Positions 26,627 to 36,311 of a stretch of 64,000 nucleotides of DNA are shown here, piece by piece. Source of the DNA: Flavobacterium sp. IMCC34852. Lineage in GTDB: Bacteria; Bacteroidota; Bacteroidia; Flavobacteriales; Flavobacteriaceae. The DNA is taken from positions 1-64,000 of the forward strand of contig NZ_CP121446.1 of assembly GCF_030643905.1 (NCBI RefSeq), read 5' to 3'. Both the position numbers and the translations under genes were made by a program. Below the pieces are notes generated by a model. It did no database searches. It had not been told where the DNA came from and was given only the letters and a program-made list of their open reading frames with translations. How positions within the stretch are numbered: position 1 is the stretch's first letter; each line of letters opens with the position of its first letter.

Positions 26627-27889
26627 ATGGAATCCGTTCAAAACATAAAACAACGCTTTGAGATTATCGGGAATGACCCGAAACTTAATCGTGCCATTGA
26701 AAAAGCGATACAAGTGGCTCCAACAGATATTTCGGTATTGGTTGTGGGTGAAAGTGGTGTTGGTAAAGAAAGTATTCCGAGAATTATCCATTCGCTATCC
26801 CATAGAAAACACGGCAAATACATTGCTGTTAACTGTGGCGCCATTCCCGAAGGAACGATTGACAGTGAATTATTCGGCCACGAAAAAGGCGCTTTTACCG
26901 GTGCGACCAATACCCGTGAAGGCTATTTTGAAGTGGCAGACGGCGGAACCATTTTCTTGGACGAAGTGGGCGAATTGCCACTGACAACTCAAGTTCGTTT
27001 GTTGCGTGTTTTAGAAAATGGGGAATTTATCAAAGTCGGTTCTTCACAAGTACAAAAAACCAATGTGCGAATTGTAGCCGCGACGAATGTGAATATGTTT
27101 GACGCCATTGAAAAAGGAAAATTCCGTGAGGATTTGTATTACAGATTAAGTACCGTTGATATTCCGTTGCCTCCGTTGCGCGACAGAAAAGACGATATTC
27201 ATTTGTTGTTCCGAAAATTCGCCGCCGATTTTGCCCATAAATATAAAATGCCACCGATTAAACTAAGCGACGAGGCTATTCAGTTTTTACAACGCTATCG
27301 ATGGAGCGGCAACATCCGTCAGTTGCGCAATGTGGCTGAGCAAATTTCCGTTTTAGAAACCAATCGCGACATTTCGTTAGCGACTTTACAATCCTATCTT
27401 CCGACCGAAGGCAGCACATTGCCATCAGTGGTAGGCGGAAAGAAATCCGACAGTGATTTTGCAACGGAAAGAGATATACTATACAAAGTACTTTTCGATA
27501 TGAAAAGCGATTTGAACGATTTGAAAAAACTGACTTTGGAACTGATGAAAAACGGCGCCAAAGTGCAGGATATCAATCCGAGTTTGATTCAAAAAGTCTA
27601 TGGTGCTAAAGAAAACGAAAGCGAAATTTCGTTTGAAGAAACGCCGAGAGTTAATGTAATTCCGACACCAACTCAAGCACACCAAGAGGAATTTGAAGAG
27701 GATGACGATCACAATTATTTAGATGCCGAAACCGTAGAAGAGGAAGAAGTATTGAAATTGGAGCAAAAAGAAATTGAACTCATCAAAAAATCATTGGAAC
27801 GCCACAAAGGCAAACGAAAAGCCGCCGCAGATGAACTAGGAATTTCTGAGAGAACTCTGTACCGAAAAATTAAACAATTTGACTTGTAA
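26627..27889 (+). CDS. Sigma-54-interacting AAA+ transcription activator without receiver domain
   Basis: 420 residues. The AAA+ domain starts almost at the N-terminus: Walker A GESGVGKES (about 43), GAFTGA loop that contacts sigma-54 (about 88), Walker B GGTIFLDEVGEL, and the LRxLxxGExxxVG / ATN segments. A Fis-type helix-turn-helix closes the protein (RKAAADELGISERTLYRKIK). No receiver, GAF or PAS domain is present, so activity must be controlled by expression, ligand or partner. A long acidic linker (about 335-380) joins the two domains. It follows miaB by 11 bases and precedes lptE. Confidence 0.92.
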   Translation: MESVQNIKQRFEIIGNDPKLNRAIEKAIQVAPTDISVLVVGESGVGKESIPRIIHSLSHRKHGKYIAVNCGAIPEGTIDSELFGHEKGAFTGATNTREGYFEVADGGTIFLDEVGELPLTTQVRLLRVLENGEFIKVGSSQVQKTNVRIVAATNVNMFDAIEKGKFREDLYYRLSTVDIPLPPLRDRKDDIHLLFRKFAADFAHKYKMPPIKLSDEAIQFLQRYRWSGNIRQLRNVAEQISVLETNRDISLATLQSYLPTEGSTLPSVVGGKKSDSDFATERDILYKVLFDMKSDLNDLKKLTLELMKNGAKVQDINPSLIQKVYGAKENESEISFEETPRVNVIPTPTQAHQEEFEEDDDHNYLDAETVEEEEVLKLEQKEIELIKKSLERHKGKRKAAADELGISERTLYRKIKQFDL

Positions 27890-27933
27890 ATAATACCCGG
27901 ATAAAACTGAAAAAGAATATCTTTGGAATCGAG

Positions 27934-28437
27934 ATGAAAAACACAAAATACATTTTACTTTTATTAATTGCTTTCAGCTTCAACAGTTGTTCACACTACA
28001 ATTTCACTGGAACGGGGAAGATTGACGCCAAAACGTTTCAAGTAAATTATTTTCAAAACAATGCCGAATTGGTAGAACCGGGAATCGAAAGAACATTCAC
28101 CTTGCGTTTGCAGGATTTGATTCAGAACCAAACCAATTTGAATTTGACGAATTCCAACGGCGACTTGATGTATGAAGGAGAAATCACCGATTACCGAATC
28201 ACTCCAATGACTGCGACTGCTGATCAAAAAGCAGCCCAAAACCGTTTGACTATTGCTGTCAATGTAAGGTTTACCAATAAAAACAAAGAAGCGGATAATT
28301 TTGAGAAAAGATTTTCGTTTTTTTACGATTACAGCGGTCAAAATCAATTAGTAGGTTCGCAATTAACCGAAGCTTTAGACGTAATATTTGAACGAATTAC
28401 CCAGGACGTTTTTAATGAATCCTTGGCCAAATGGTAG
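27934..28437 (+). CDS. lptE: LptE family LPS-assembly lipoprotein
   Basis: 167 residues, lipoprotein signal with lipobox FSFNSC (Cys 19). The sequence (NFTGTGKIDAKTFQVNYFQNNAELVEPGIERTF cut into segments such as GTGKIDAKTFQV; GEITDYRITPMTAT; NRLTIAVNVRFTN) fits the Bacteroidetes LptE family. LptE plugs the LptD barrel in the outer membrane and guides lipopolysaccharide insertion. LptD is not in this window. It lies in the conserved flavobacterial order AAA+ activator, lptE, TPR protein, secG. Confidence 0.85.
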   Translation: MKNTKYILLLLIAFSFNSCSHYNFTGTGKIDAKTFQVNYFQNNAELVEPGIERTFTLRLQDLIQNQTNLNLTNSNGDLMYEGEITDYRITPMTATADQKAAQNRLTIAVNVRFTNKNKEADNFEKRFSFFYDYSGQNQLVGSQLTEALDVIFERITQDVFNESLAKW

Positions 28438-28508
28438 ATTTGTTAATTTGATGATTTGGTCATTTGTTTGACGAATAACCAAATACACAAATAACCGAAT
28501 ACACAATT

Positions 28509-29333
28509 ATGAATTTAACCGATTACACCTACTTACTCAACAAACCCGAAGCCATCAACGATAGGTATGCGGAAACCTTAGACAATGTACTGAGTGCTTT
28601 CCCCTATTTTCAAAGTGCGCGCGTGTTGAAGTTGAAACATTTGTACAATCAGGACAGCTTTAATTATAATTACGCATTGAAAGTTTCAGCAGCCTACACT
28701 ACAGACAGAAGTATTTTATTCGACTTTATTACTTCCGATTCGTTTGTTTCAGTGCAAAAAGGTTTGTATGAAAAGAAATTGGAAGAGTTATTGAACATGA
28801 ATGTAGTAGGTATGGAAGAAGTTGTGGTGGAATACAAACCGCTTCCGGTTGATCCATTGGAACAATCCATTTTGACCTCTATCAAAGAAGCCGCGACTTC
28901 TGAAGAACAAAAAGCAGAAGAAAAATTGGGTGTGGGCAAACCTTTAGAATTTTCTAAAGACGAAAAACACTCTTTCCAGGAATGGTTGCAATTGTCTCGA
29001 TTTAAACCAATCATACGAGAAGAAAAGACAGCAAACATCAACCCTGTTGAAGCAGAAAAAAAGAAAAAGCTGGAATTAATCGATAAATTTATCGAGAACA
29101 ATCCGAAGATTACCCCTATCGCCAAAGATGCGGTAGTGCCAACAATAGAGCCGATTGCCGAAGACAGTTCGTATTTAATGACAGAAACTTTAGCACGAGT
29201 TTATTTGGAACAAAAAAAATATTCTAAAGCAATACAAGCTTATGAAATATTAATTTTGAAATATCCGGAAAAAAGTAGTTTCTTTGCAGACCGAATTTCG
29301 GATATAAAAATTTTACAACAGAATAACAATTAA
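28509..29333 (+). CDS. Conserved TPR-containing protein of unknown function
   Basis: 274 residues, no signal peptide or membrane helix. The N-terminal 100 residues are helical (NLTDYTYLLNKPEAIN; YFQSARVLKLKHLYNQ; YALKVSAAYTTDRSILFDFI); a charged, low-complexity middle follows, and the C-terminus holds one clear TPR-like unit (ETLARVYLEQKKYSKAIQAYEILILKYPEKSS). It sits between lptE and secG, an arrangement I associate with flavobacteria. A scaffold role in the cytoplasm is likely, but I cannot assign a pathway. Confidence 0.75.
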   Translation: MNLTDYTYLLNKPEAINDRYAETLDNVLSAFPYFQSARVLKLKHLYNQDSFNYNYALKVSAAYTTDRSILFDFITSDSFVSVQKGLYEKKLEELLNMNVVGMEEVVVEYKPLPVDPLEQSILTSIKEAATSEEQKAEEKLGVGKPLEFSKDEKHSFQEWLQLSRFKPIIREEKTANINPVEAEKKKKLELIDKFIENNPKITPIAKDAVVPTIEPIAEDSSYLMTETLARVYLEQKKYSKAIQAYEILILKYPEKSSFFADRISDIKILQQNNN

Positions 29334-29345
29334 TTACAAAATATC

Positions 29346-29684
29346 ATGTTTACTATTTTTTTAGCATTAATCACTTTAGTTTGTTTCCTATTAATCATTG
29401 CCGTTATGGTGCAAAATCCTAAAGGAGGCGGTTTATCTTCTTCATTGGGCGGATCTCAAATGTTAGGCGGTGTTCAGAAAACCACTGACTTTTTAGACAA
29501 AAGCACTTGGTTTTTAGCCACAACCTTAATCGTTTTGATTTTGTTATCAAGCATTAGTTTTCCTAGTATGGTTGGACAATCAGATTCAAAAGTAATTGAC
29601 CAAACAGAAATTGCTCCGAAAACAGCTGCTCCGACTACCCCGGCTACAACTACTCCGGCTGCTCCGACAGAAGAAAAAAAATAA
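29346..29684 (+). CDS. secG: Preprotein translocase subunit SecG
   Basis: 112 residues. Two transmembrane helices (about 2-20 and 50-72) around the conserved cytoplasmic loop VQNPKGGGLSSSLGGSQMLGGVQKTTDFLDK, here read in parts, and a Pro/Thr/Ala-rich tail typical of Bacteroidetes SecG. It is the accessory subunit of the SecYEG channel. It starts 13 bases after the TPR gene and is followed by a strong terminator, so it ends the transcription unit that begins with miaB. Confidence 0.93.
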   Translation: MFTIFLALITLVCFLLIIAVMVQNPKGGGLSSSLGGSQMLGGVQKTTDFLDKSTWFLATTLIVLILLSSISFPSMVGQSDSKVIDQTEIAPKTAAPTTPATTTPAAPTEEKK

Positions 29685-29705
29685 AAAAGAGCTACTCTTT
29701 ATACC

Positions 29706-29738
29706 AATGCCAGCGCTGACATGCTGGCATTTTTTTTA
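29706..29738 (+). terminator. Terminator after secG
   Basis: Stem AATGCCAGC (29706-29714) / GCTGGCATT (29723-29731) with an 8-base loop and a following run of eight Ts. It separates secG from groES. Confidence 0.88.
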
Positions 29739-29762
29739 GGAAAAAATGGCAGACTCATTGGC

Positions 29763-29778
29763 TTGGCATAATTTCTGA
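29763..29778 (+). promoter_or_regulatory. Possible -24/-12 (sigma-54-like) promoter of groESL
   Basis: TTGGCATAATTTCTGA: a GG dinucleotide (29765-29766), 10 bases, then GA where a sigma-54 promoter would have GC. The -24 half (TTGGCA) is good, the -12 half is weak. The spacing to the groES start at 29823 is right for a 30-40 base leader. No TAnnTTTG box lies in this gap. Confidence 0.35.
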
Positions 29779-29822
29779 AAAAAGGGAAAACAAAATTATA
29801 ATAACATAAAAGATACAATATT

Positions 29823-30098
29823 ATGGCATTAAACATTAAACCTCTTTCAGACAGAGTGATTGTGGAACCGGCTGCCGCTGAGACGCAAACGGCTTCCGGA
29901 ATTATTATTCCCGATACGGCAAAAGAAAAACCGCAAAAAGGAAAAGTGGTAGCCGTAGGAAACGGTAAAAAAGATGAGCCTTTAACGGTTAAAGTCGGTG
30001 ATACTGTTTTATACGGAAAATATGCCGGAACCGATTTAAAGTTCGATGGCAAAGATTATTTAATCATGCGCGAGGACGATATCCTTGCAATTATCTAA
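29823..30098 (+). CDS. groES: Co-chaperonin GroES
   Basis: 91 residues, standard length. Starts with [18 protein letters not shown], contains the mobile loop ([19 protein letters not shown]) and ends with [16 protein letters not shown]. GroES caps the GroEL barrel during protein folding. groEL follows 55 bases later on the same strand. There is no CIRCE-type inverted repeat upstream. Confidence 0.98.
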   Translation: MALNIKPLSDRVIVEPAAAETQTASGIIIPDTAKEKPQKGKVVAVGNGKKDEPLTVKVGDTVLYGKYAGTDLKFDGKDYLIMREDDILAII

Positions 30099-30135
30099 TT
30101 AGTATTAAGATTTGAGAATTAAGTATTAAGACTAA

Positions 30136-31785
<1,650 letters not shown>

Positions 31786-31829
31786 ATTTTCTTTGGCGAT
31801 AAATTCCATTATTTACAATACAAACACCA

Positions 31830-31861
31830 AAACGTCTCGAAAAATCGGGGCGTTTTTTTTG
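31830..31861 (+). terminator. Terminator after groEL
   Basis: Stem AAAACGTCTCGA / TCGGGGCGTTTT (several G-T pairs) around a short A-rich loop, followed by a T-run. Confidence 0.75.
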
Positions 31862-31917
31862 TTTATTTTGTAAATAAAATTCTATATTTTTGAAAAACAA
31901 AACAGCTTAGTCTTACC

Positions 31918-34287
31918 ATGTCAAAAAACACTTTCCTTCTTTTTATCTTACTGATTCACAATATTGTTATGAGTCAAGATGCCGCAGATGAGAATAGTTT
32001 AAAAATAACTTCTTCTCTTGAAAATTATTTTTACTTAGAGAGAGAAGCCATTCATCTTCACTTAGACAAGACAACCTTTCTGACCAATGAAAAAGTTTGG
32101 TATCAAGGCTATATAATCAATCGAAAAACCAAGAAACCCTTTTTTACCACTAATGTCTTTGTGGTACTTTATGACGAAAAAGGAAAACAGGTTTCGGAAA
32201 AATTAATTTATGCTTATAACGGTATTTTCTCAGGAGTTATCGATTTGGATGCCAAAATGACTTCGGGCAATTACTACATACAGGTTTACACCAATTGGAT
32301 GAATAATTTTAGCGAAAATGAATCGGCTATTTTTAAAATCAACATTATAAATCCAGTCGAAGGAATAAAAAATTACAAAAAAGCAGACGATACTTCCCTG
32401 GAATTAACGCTTACTCCGGAAGGAAAAAATTTTGTAAACGGCATCAATAATACCATCGGCATTAGGGTAAAAGATTGCCGTGGCAATACTCCCGAAAATC
32501 TTGTCGCAACGATACAAAACTCAAGAGGAGAAACCCTCAAAAGCATTACGCTGAATGCCTCAGGTTTTGGAAAATTTGAAGTCAATGCCGAAGATGATTT
32601 TGAAAACGTAACCGTGACTTACAAGGAGAAAGTCTTGACCAAATCGATTCCTAACAAACAGGGAATTGGGTTTGGTTTAGAGGTCAATAATTTTTCATTT
32701 GAAGCTAAAACAATTATTAAAATCAAAACCAATAAAGCCACTCTAGATTCTTTTAAAGCGAAAAAAGCCTACTTAATCATACACCAAGACAGCAAGCATT
32801 TTATTTACGACATCGTTTTGGATAAAAATAATTTGGAGCAAAGCATCTCTCTCCAAAATACCGATTTATTTTCAGGCATTAATACCATTCGAATTATAGA
32901 CAGTGATTTAAAAGAATGGGCGAATCGCGTGGTATACAATATGCCTAAAAAAGAAAACACTATCAGCATTACAAAAAACTTTCGCAAAGAGGACAAAATT
33001 GGCTTTGTAGGCTACAGTAACACTCCAAATACCAACCTCAGTATAGCGGTTGTTCCAACGGGTACCAAAACATTATCTGACAACTATAATATTTTGGCCG
33101 GACTTGGAATAAACCCTTACCTCACAGAACCGCTGTCAAATGCCAATTATTATCTTTTGGAACCTAAAAGAATTAAAAATTATGAACTCGATTTGTTCCT
33201 ATTGAACCAATCCGTTCCCAAATACGATTGGGAAAACATAAAGGCGTCAAAACCTTCGACTAATTTCAGCTTTGATATTGGGCTTACTTTAAAAGGAAAC
33301 ATCAACAAGACCGTCAAAGACAAAACCGATTACAAAGTCAAAATAACTTCCTTTAAAGATCAAATCATAAAATCGACTGAAATTAATGAAAAAGGCGACT
33401 ATGTTTTTGAGAATTTGATACTAACTGATTCTACACAATTATCGCTTTCGCTGCTTAAACTACCTAGTTTTGAAGTCATTGAGACTAAAATCAGTCACCA
33501 ACTTCTGAACCGAAAAAAACCATTTTATCATCCGTTTAAACCAGATTTAACAAAGGTTTGTCCGGAAATAAATTCGGAAATCTATGCTGAACAGAGTTTG
33601 GCCGATTATGACCTTCCCAAATTTACTTCTGATGTTATTCAGTTGGAAGAAATTAAAGTTGAAAAAAAGTTGACTTACCAAAGATCTATTGGAAACGGAT
33701 TTTTGAGAGGTTATAAAGTGGATGAAATGATGGAAAACATCGACTTGCTCAGTTTTATTGAACGCAATGGTTTTACGGTCATCAGAAGATTTGGCGAAGC
33801 AACGATTTACAGTCGCGTCATAAACACCCTAAACGCCGAAAGACCAACGCCGCAAATTATCATAGACGGAAGAGTACTCATGAATCAATTTGAATTTACT
33901 ACTATGCGAATGTCGGATTTTGACGAAATTTATATTAGTTCCAATGCCATGGTTCCCGGAATGTTGAACCGTTCAGGAATTATCAAAGCTTACACTAAAA
34001 AGACTTTCAAATCAAATTACGTCAAATCAGACCCTAATAATATATTGATTAAAGAAGCCTTTTCTTTGTATCCGAGATTCAAAAATGCTGACTATAAAAG
34101 CACCAATAATGTAGGTTTTGAGCACTATGGTTTAATAGAGTGGTCATCCCTATTGAACAATGAAGAAGAAGGCCAATTTCTTTTTAATATAACCGACTAC
34201 AACAAACCTTTGGTCAAAGCCATCATTGAAGGCATGACTCCGGAAGGAAAATTGATTCATGACGAAATAACTTTAGAAATGAAATAA
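31918..34287 (+). CDS. Large exported protein with MG2-like and TonB-plug-like domains
   Basis: 789 residues with a signal peptide (ending near IVMSQD). Residues about 40-145 resemble an MG2/macroglobulin-type beta domain (REAIHLHLDKTTFLTNEKVWYQG; GNYYIQVYTNWM), followed by further beta-sandwich segments. Near the C-terminus (about 635-705) is a plug-like stretch (GEATIYSRVINTL, TPQIIIDGRVL, DFDEIYIS). No beta-barrel follows. The architecture recurs in Bacteroidetes as large proteins of about 800 residues with no assigned function; periplasmic or surface-exposed. A -7-like TATTTTTG box is at 31885-31892, 26 bases before the start. Confidence 0.75.
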   Translation: MSKNTFLLFILLIHNIVMSQDAADENSLKITSSLENYFYLEREAIHLHLDKTTFLTNEKVWYQGYIINRKTKKPFFTTNVFVVLYDEKGKQVSEKLIYAYNGIFSGVIDLDAKMTSGNYYIQVYTNWMNNFSENESAIFKINIINPVEGIKNYKKADDTSLELTLTPEGKNFVNGINNTIGIRVKDCRGNTPENLVATIQNSRGETLKSITLNASGFGKFEVNAEDDFENVTVTYKEKVLTKSIPNKQGIGFGLEVNNFSFEAKTIIKIKTNKATLDSFKAKKAYLIIHQDSKHFIYDIVLDKNNLEQSISLQNTDLFSGINTIRIIDSDLKEWANRVVYNMPKKENTISITKNFRKEDKIGFVGYSNTPNTNLSIAVVPTGTKTLSDNYNILAGLGINPYLTEPLSNANYYLLEPKRIKNYELDLFLLNQSVPKYDWENIKASKPSTNFSFDIGLTLKGNINKTVKDKTDYKVKITSFKDQIIKSTEINEKGDYVFENLILTDSTQLSLSLLKLPSFEVIETKISHQLLNRKKPFYHPFKPDLTKVCPEINSEIYAEQSLADYDLPKFTSDVIQLEEIKVEKKLTYQRSIGNGFLRGYKVDEMMENIDLLSFIERNGFTVIRRFGEATIYSRVINTLNAERPTPQIIIDGRVLMNQFEFTTMRMSDFDEIYISSNAMVPGMLNRSGIIKAYTKKTFKSNYVKSDPNNILIKEAFSLYPRFKNADYKSTNNVGFEHYGLIEWSSLLNNEEEGQFLFNITDYNKPLVKAIIEGMTPEGKLIHDEITLEMK

Positions 34288-34288
34288 C

Positions 34289-34319
34289 AAAAAAGCCTCA
34301 ATTTCTCGAGGCTTTTTTT
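34289..34319. terminator. Bidirectional terminator
   Basis: Stem AAAAAAGCCTC / GAGGCTTTTTT (34289-34299, 34308-34318) with an 8-base loop; serves the plus-strand exported protein and the minus-strand DedA gene. Confidence 0.9.
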
Positions 34320-35019
34320 ATTCTTGGGTTTCTTCTTTAGGATGCTTCTTAATCATTTTAAGAAAGACCGGAAAAGTTGAAATCAGAATGATGGCAATTA
34401 CAATCTTCTCGATATGTTCTTTTAGGTCTATTTTCTCCCCAAAGAAACCACCCTTGAGGAAAAATCCATATAAATAATGCCCCGAAAAAATTAAGATAAA
34501 TGACCAAAGGAAAGAACTAACCACATTGTAGAACATAAATTTCTTTTTGTCCATGGTTACAATGCCGGCCACGATGGGCGCAAAGGTTCTTACAATAGGT
34601 AAAAAACGGGCAAAAATGATGGCCTTTCCGCCATATCGTTCAAAAAAATCTTTGGATTGAATTAAGTACTTTTTCTTCCACCAAAAACTATCTTCTTTTT
34701 TGTATAAATAATAGCCGCTTTTAGAACCAAACCAATAGCCAACCATATTTCCTATTATTCCGGCTACCGCTACCAAAACCGCTAATAAAGTTACATTAAC
34801 TAAATCGCTTTCTATAAAAGTAAAATTCTCTACTAAATCACGGCTGTAAATTCCGGCCAAAAATAACAAACTGTCACCAGGCAAAAAGAAACCTGCAAAT
34901 AAACCGGTTTCGGCAAATACAATAAACAATACAATCCAAAGTCCAACTTTTACACCACCAAGTGTCATGGTTATGTAAAACTCCGGATTTAGCAACTGCA
35001 TCCAATCAAAATCACTCAT
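34318..35019 (-). CDS. DedA family membrane protein
   Basis: 233 residues with five to six hydrophobic helices. The FLPGDSLLFLAG motif, GNMVGYWFGSKSGYYLYKKEDS and the signature FFERYGGKAIIFARFLPIVRTFAPIVAG, here in segments, define the DedA/SNARE-associated family. DedA proteins are inner-membrane transporters or flippases; several recycle undecaprenyl phosphate or phosphatidylethanolamine. The conserved Glu/Arg residues in the re-entrant segments (ERYGG, ARFLP) are kept. Which lipid this one handles cannot be told from sequence. Confidence 0.92.
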   Translation of the reverse strand: MSDFDWMQLLNPEFYITMTLGGVKVGLWIVLFIVFAETGLFAGFFLPGDSLLFLAGIYSRDLVENFTFIESDLVNVTLLAVLVAVAGIIGNMVGYWFGSKSGYYLYKKEDSFWWKKKYLIQSKDFFERYGGKAIIFARFLPIVRTFAPIVAGIVTMDKKKFMFYNVVSSFLWSFILIFSGHYLYGFFLKGGFFGEKIDLKEHIEKIVIAIILISTFPVFLKMIKKHPKEETQE

Positions 35020-35096
35020 GGATTAAAAAATTAAGGGTCAAAAATTCGAGCGTGAAATTAAGGATATTTTTTGGGATAGCGGTCACTTTATACTTT

Positions 35097-35819
35097 TTAT
35101 AACACGATATTGTGAAACAGAGAAATCGAAACGGTGTGATTCATTAAATCTGAACCGGTTGAAGACGTAATGTAATGATTTAAGTAGCCCAACTCTAACC
35201 GAATCGTATTGCTGTAATTGAGTCCGAATCCAACTAAAAATCGATTTTGGTCAATGAGTTTTGAGTTCACCGGATTTTGACCCATAGTTGCAAAAAGTTC
35301 ATTTTGAACAACCAGATAAATCGATTCTTTCTCTGACTTTAACTGCGCCAAATGCCACAAAAACCTATTCAAAACCCGAAATCGATTCTGATACTCCGTG
35401 GCCGATGTAAATTGGTTAGATTCTGAAAGAGCAAACTGTTCTACCCAACGTTGCTCCAAACGAAATCGGTTAATCAAAACATCTTTTGACCATTTGGTAG
35501 TGACTTGGTATTGTTCCCAAAGCCTATTCTCTTTAAAATAATCATCAACCGAAGCACTGTAAGTATTTACCAAAGCATAACCGGCGGTGATATTTTTAGA
35601 TTCAGACAGATGATAAACAACCCCAACACGAAACAAGTTTTGAAGATTTTGTTCCAATTGATTGTCCATTCTAAACTGGGCTTCCATGTGATAACCCCAA
35701 TTAGGAGAAGCTTTGTACTGACCAACATAAGCCATCCAAACCCTTTGGTCTTGATTGGTTTTTTGTGCAAATCCTATAGAAAAAAAAGTAAGACTGATAA
35801 ACGCAAATATTATTTTCAA
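35097..35819 (-). CDS. DUF2490 outer-membrane-type protein
   Basis: 240 residues from a TTG start at 35819, chosen because it yields a perfect signal peptide (MKIIFAFISLTFFSIGFAQ); the longer in-frame opening to 35990 would run through a terminator and overlap the HMA gene. The mature part is an all-beta protein with alternating aromatic residues (RVWMAYVGQYKASPNWGYHM; FRLEQRWVEQF; LELGYLNHYI), fitting DUF2490, a probable outer-membrane barrel. It is the last gene of a metal-related minus-strand group. Function unknown. Confidence 0.8.
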   Translation of the reverse strand: MKIIFAFISLTFFSIGFAQKTNQDQRVWMAYVGQYKASPNWGYHMEAQFRMDNQLEQNLQNLFRVGVVYHLSESKNITAGYALVNTYSASVDDYFKENRLWEQYQVTTKWSKDVLINRFRLEQRWVEQFALSESNQFTSATEYQNRFRVLNRFLWHLAQLKSEKESIYLVVQNELFATMGQNPVNSKLIDQNRFLVGFGLNYSNTIRLELGYLNHYITSSTGSDLMNHTVSISLFHNIVL

Positions 35820-35850
35820 AGCAGTAGTTTTTGGTAAAAATAGGAATAAA

Positions 35851-35876
35851 AAACTCCTTAAAAAATTAAGGAGTTT
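35851..35876 (-). terminator. Terminator between HMA and DUF2490 genes
   Basis: Eleven-base-pair perfect stem AAACTCCTTAA / TTAAGGAGTTT with an AAAA loop; on the minus strand a T-run follows. It separates the HMA transcript from the DUF2490 gene. Confidence 0.88.
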
Positions 35877-35883
35877 CAAAAAA

Positions 35884-36225
35884 TTATTTTCTTTCGTACA
35901 TACAACAACCATGAAGTTTTTCGTAGTCTTCTTTAGTCGCTTTAATATCATCTGTATCGTGACCAACTTTTGCAATTGCTTTTTTAACATCGGTTATGGT
36001 ACACTTTTCTTCATTGATGATCAAATGTAAAACGTGGTCATCGATATGCCAATCGGCACTTTTGACTCCGGTTACTGCATAAGCGGCTTTTTCAATTCGC
36101 TTTTTACACATTTCACAATTGCCGTTGACTTCAATAGTATACTTAGCATTCTTATTTTTCTTTTCTTGTGCTTGTGTGGTAAATGAAACCAACATTACAA
36201 GCAATCCGATTACTATATTTTTCAT
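35884..36225 (-). CDS. Exported heavy-metal-associated (HMA) domain protein
   Basis: 113 residues from ATG 36225, which gives a signal peptide (MKNIVIGLLVMLVSFTTQAQ); an in-frame ATG 72 bases upstream adds an implausible Asn/Lys-rich leader. The mature protein is one ferredoxin-like HMA domain with the metal-binding motif GNCEMCKKR (Cys 37, Cys 40) and a second potential thiol site near the C-terminus (HGCCMYERK). HMA domains bind Cu(I) or other soft metals; as an exported protein it would act in the periplasm. Upstream neighbour on the same strand: a TonB-dependent receptor. Confidence 0.88.
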   Translation of the reverse strand: MKNIVIGLLVMLVSFTTQAQEKKNKNAKYTIEVNGNCEMCKKRIEKAAYAVTGVKSADWHIDDHVLHLIINEEKCTITDVKKAIAKVGHDTDDIKATKEDYEKLHGCCMYERK

Positions 36226-36235
36226 TATTTCTATT

Positions 36236-36270
36236 TTTAAATTGTTTTTAAAATTGCTTTTAAAATTGTT
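36236..36270. repeat. Short 12-bp tandem repeat in the HMA gene leader
   Basis: Three imperfect 12-bp units of the form AAATTG(T/C)TTTTA between the TonB receptor stop and the HMA start. On the minus strand it reads CAATTTTAAAA(A/G). Purpose unknown; may be a simple sequence expansion. Confidence 0.55.
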
Positions 36271-36311
36271 TTTTGACATTGATATTGCCATAGACATTAA
36301 TATTGAATACT

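Noticed and set aside
29740..29755. 16-mer GAAAAAATGGCAGACT shared with 59805-59820 as a regulatory repeat
   Set aside because: A single exact 16-base match between two AT-rich places in 64 kb is near chance expectation, and the contexts differ (groES leader versus ftsZ stop).
35884..36297. Longer HMA protein starting at 36297
   Set aside because: The extra 24 residues are Asn/Lys-rich and come from an intergenic tandem repeat; the ATG at 36225 gives a proper signal peptide.
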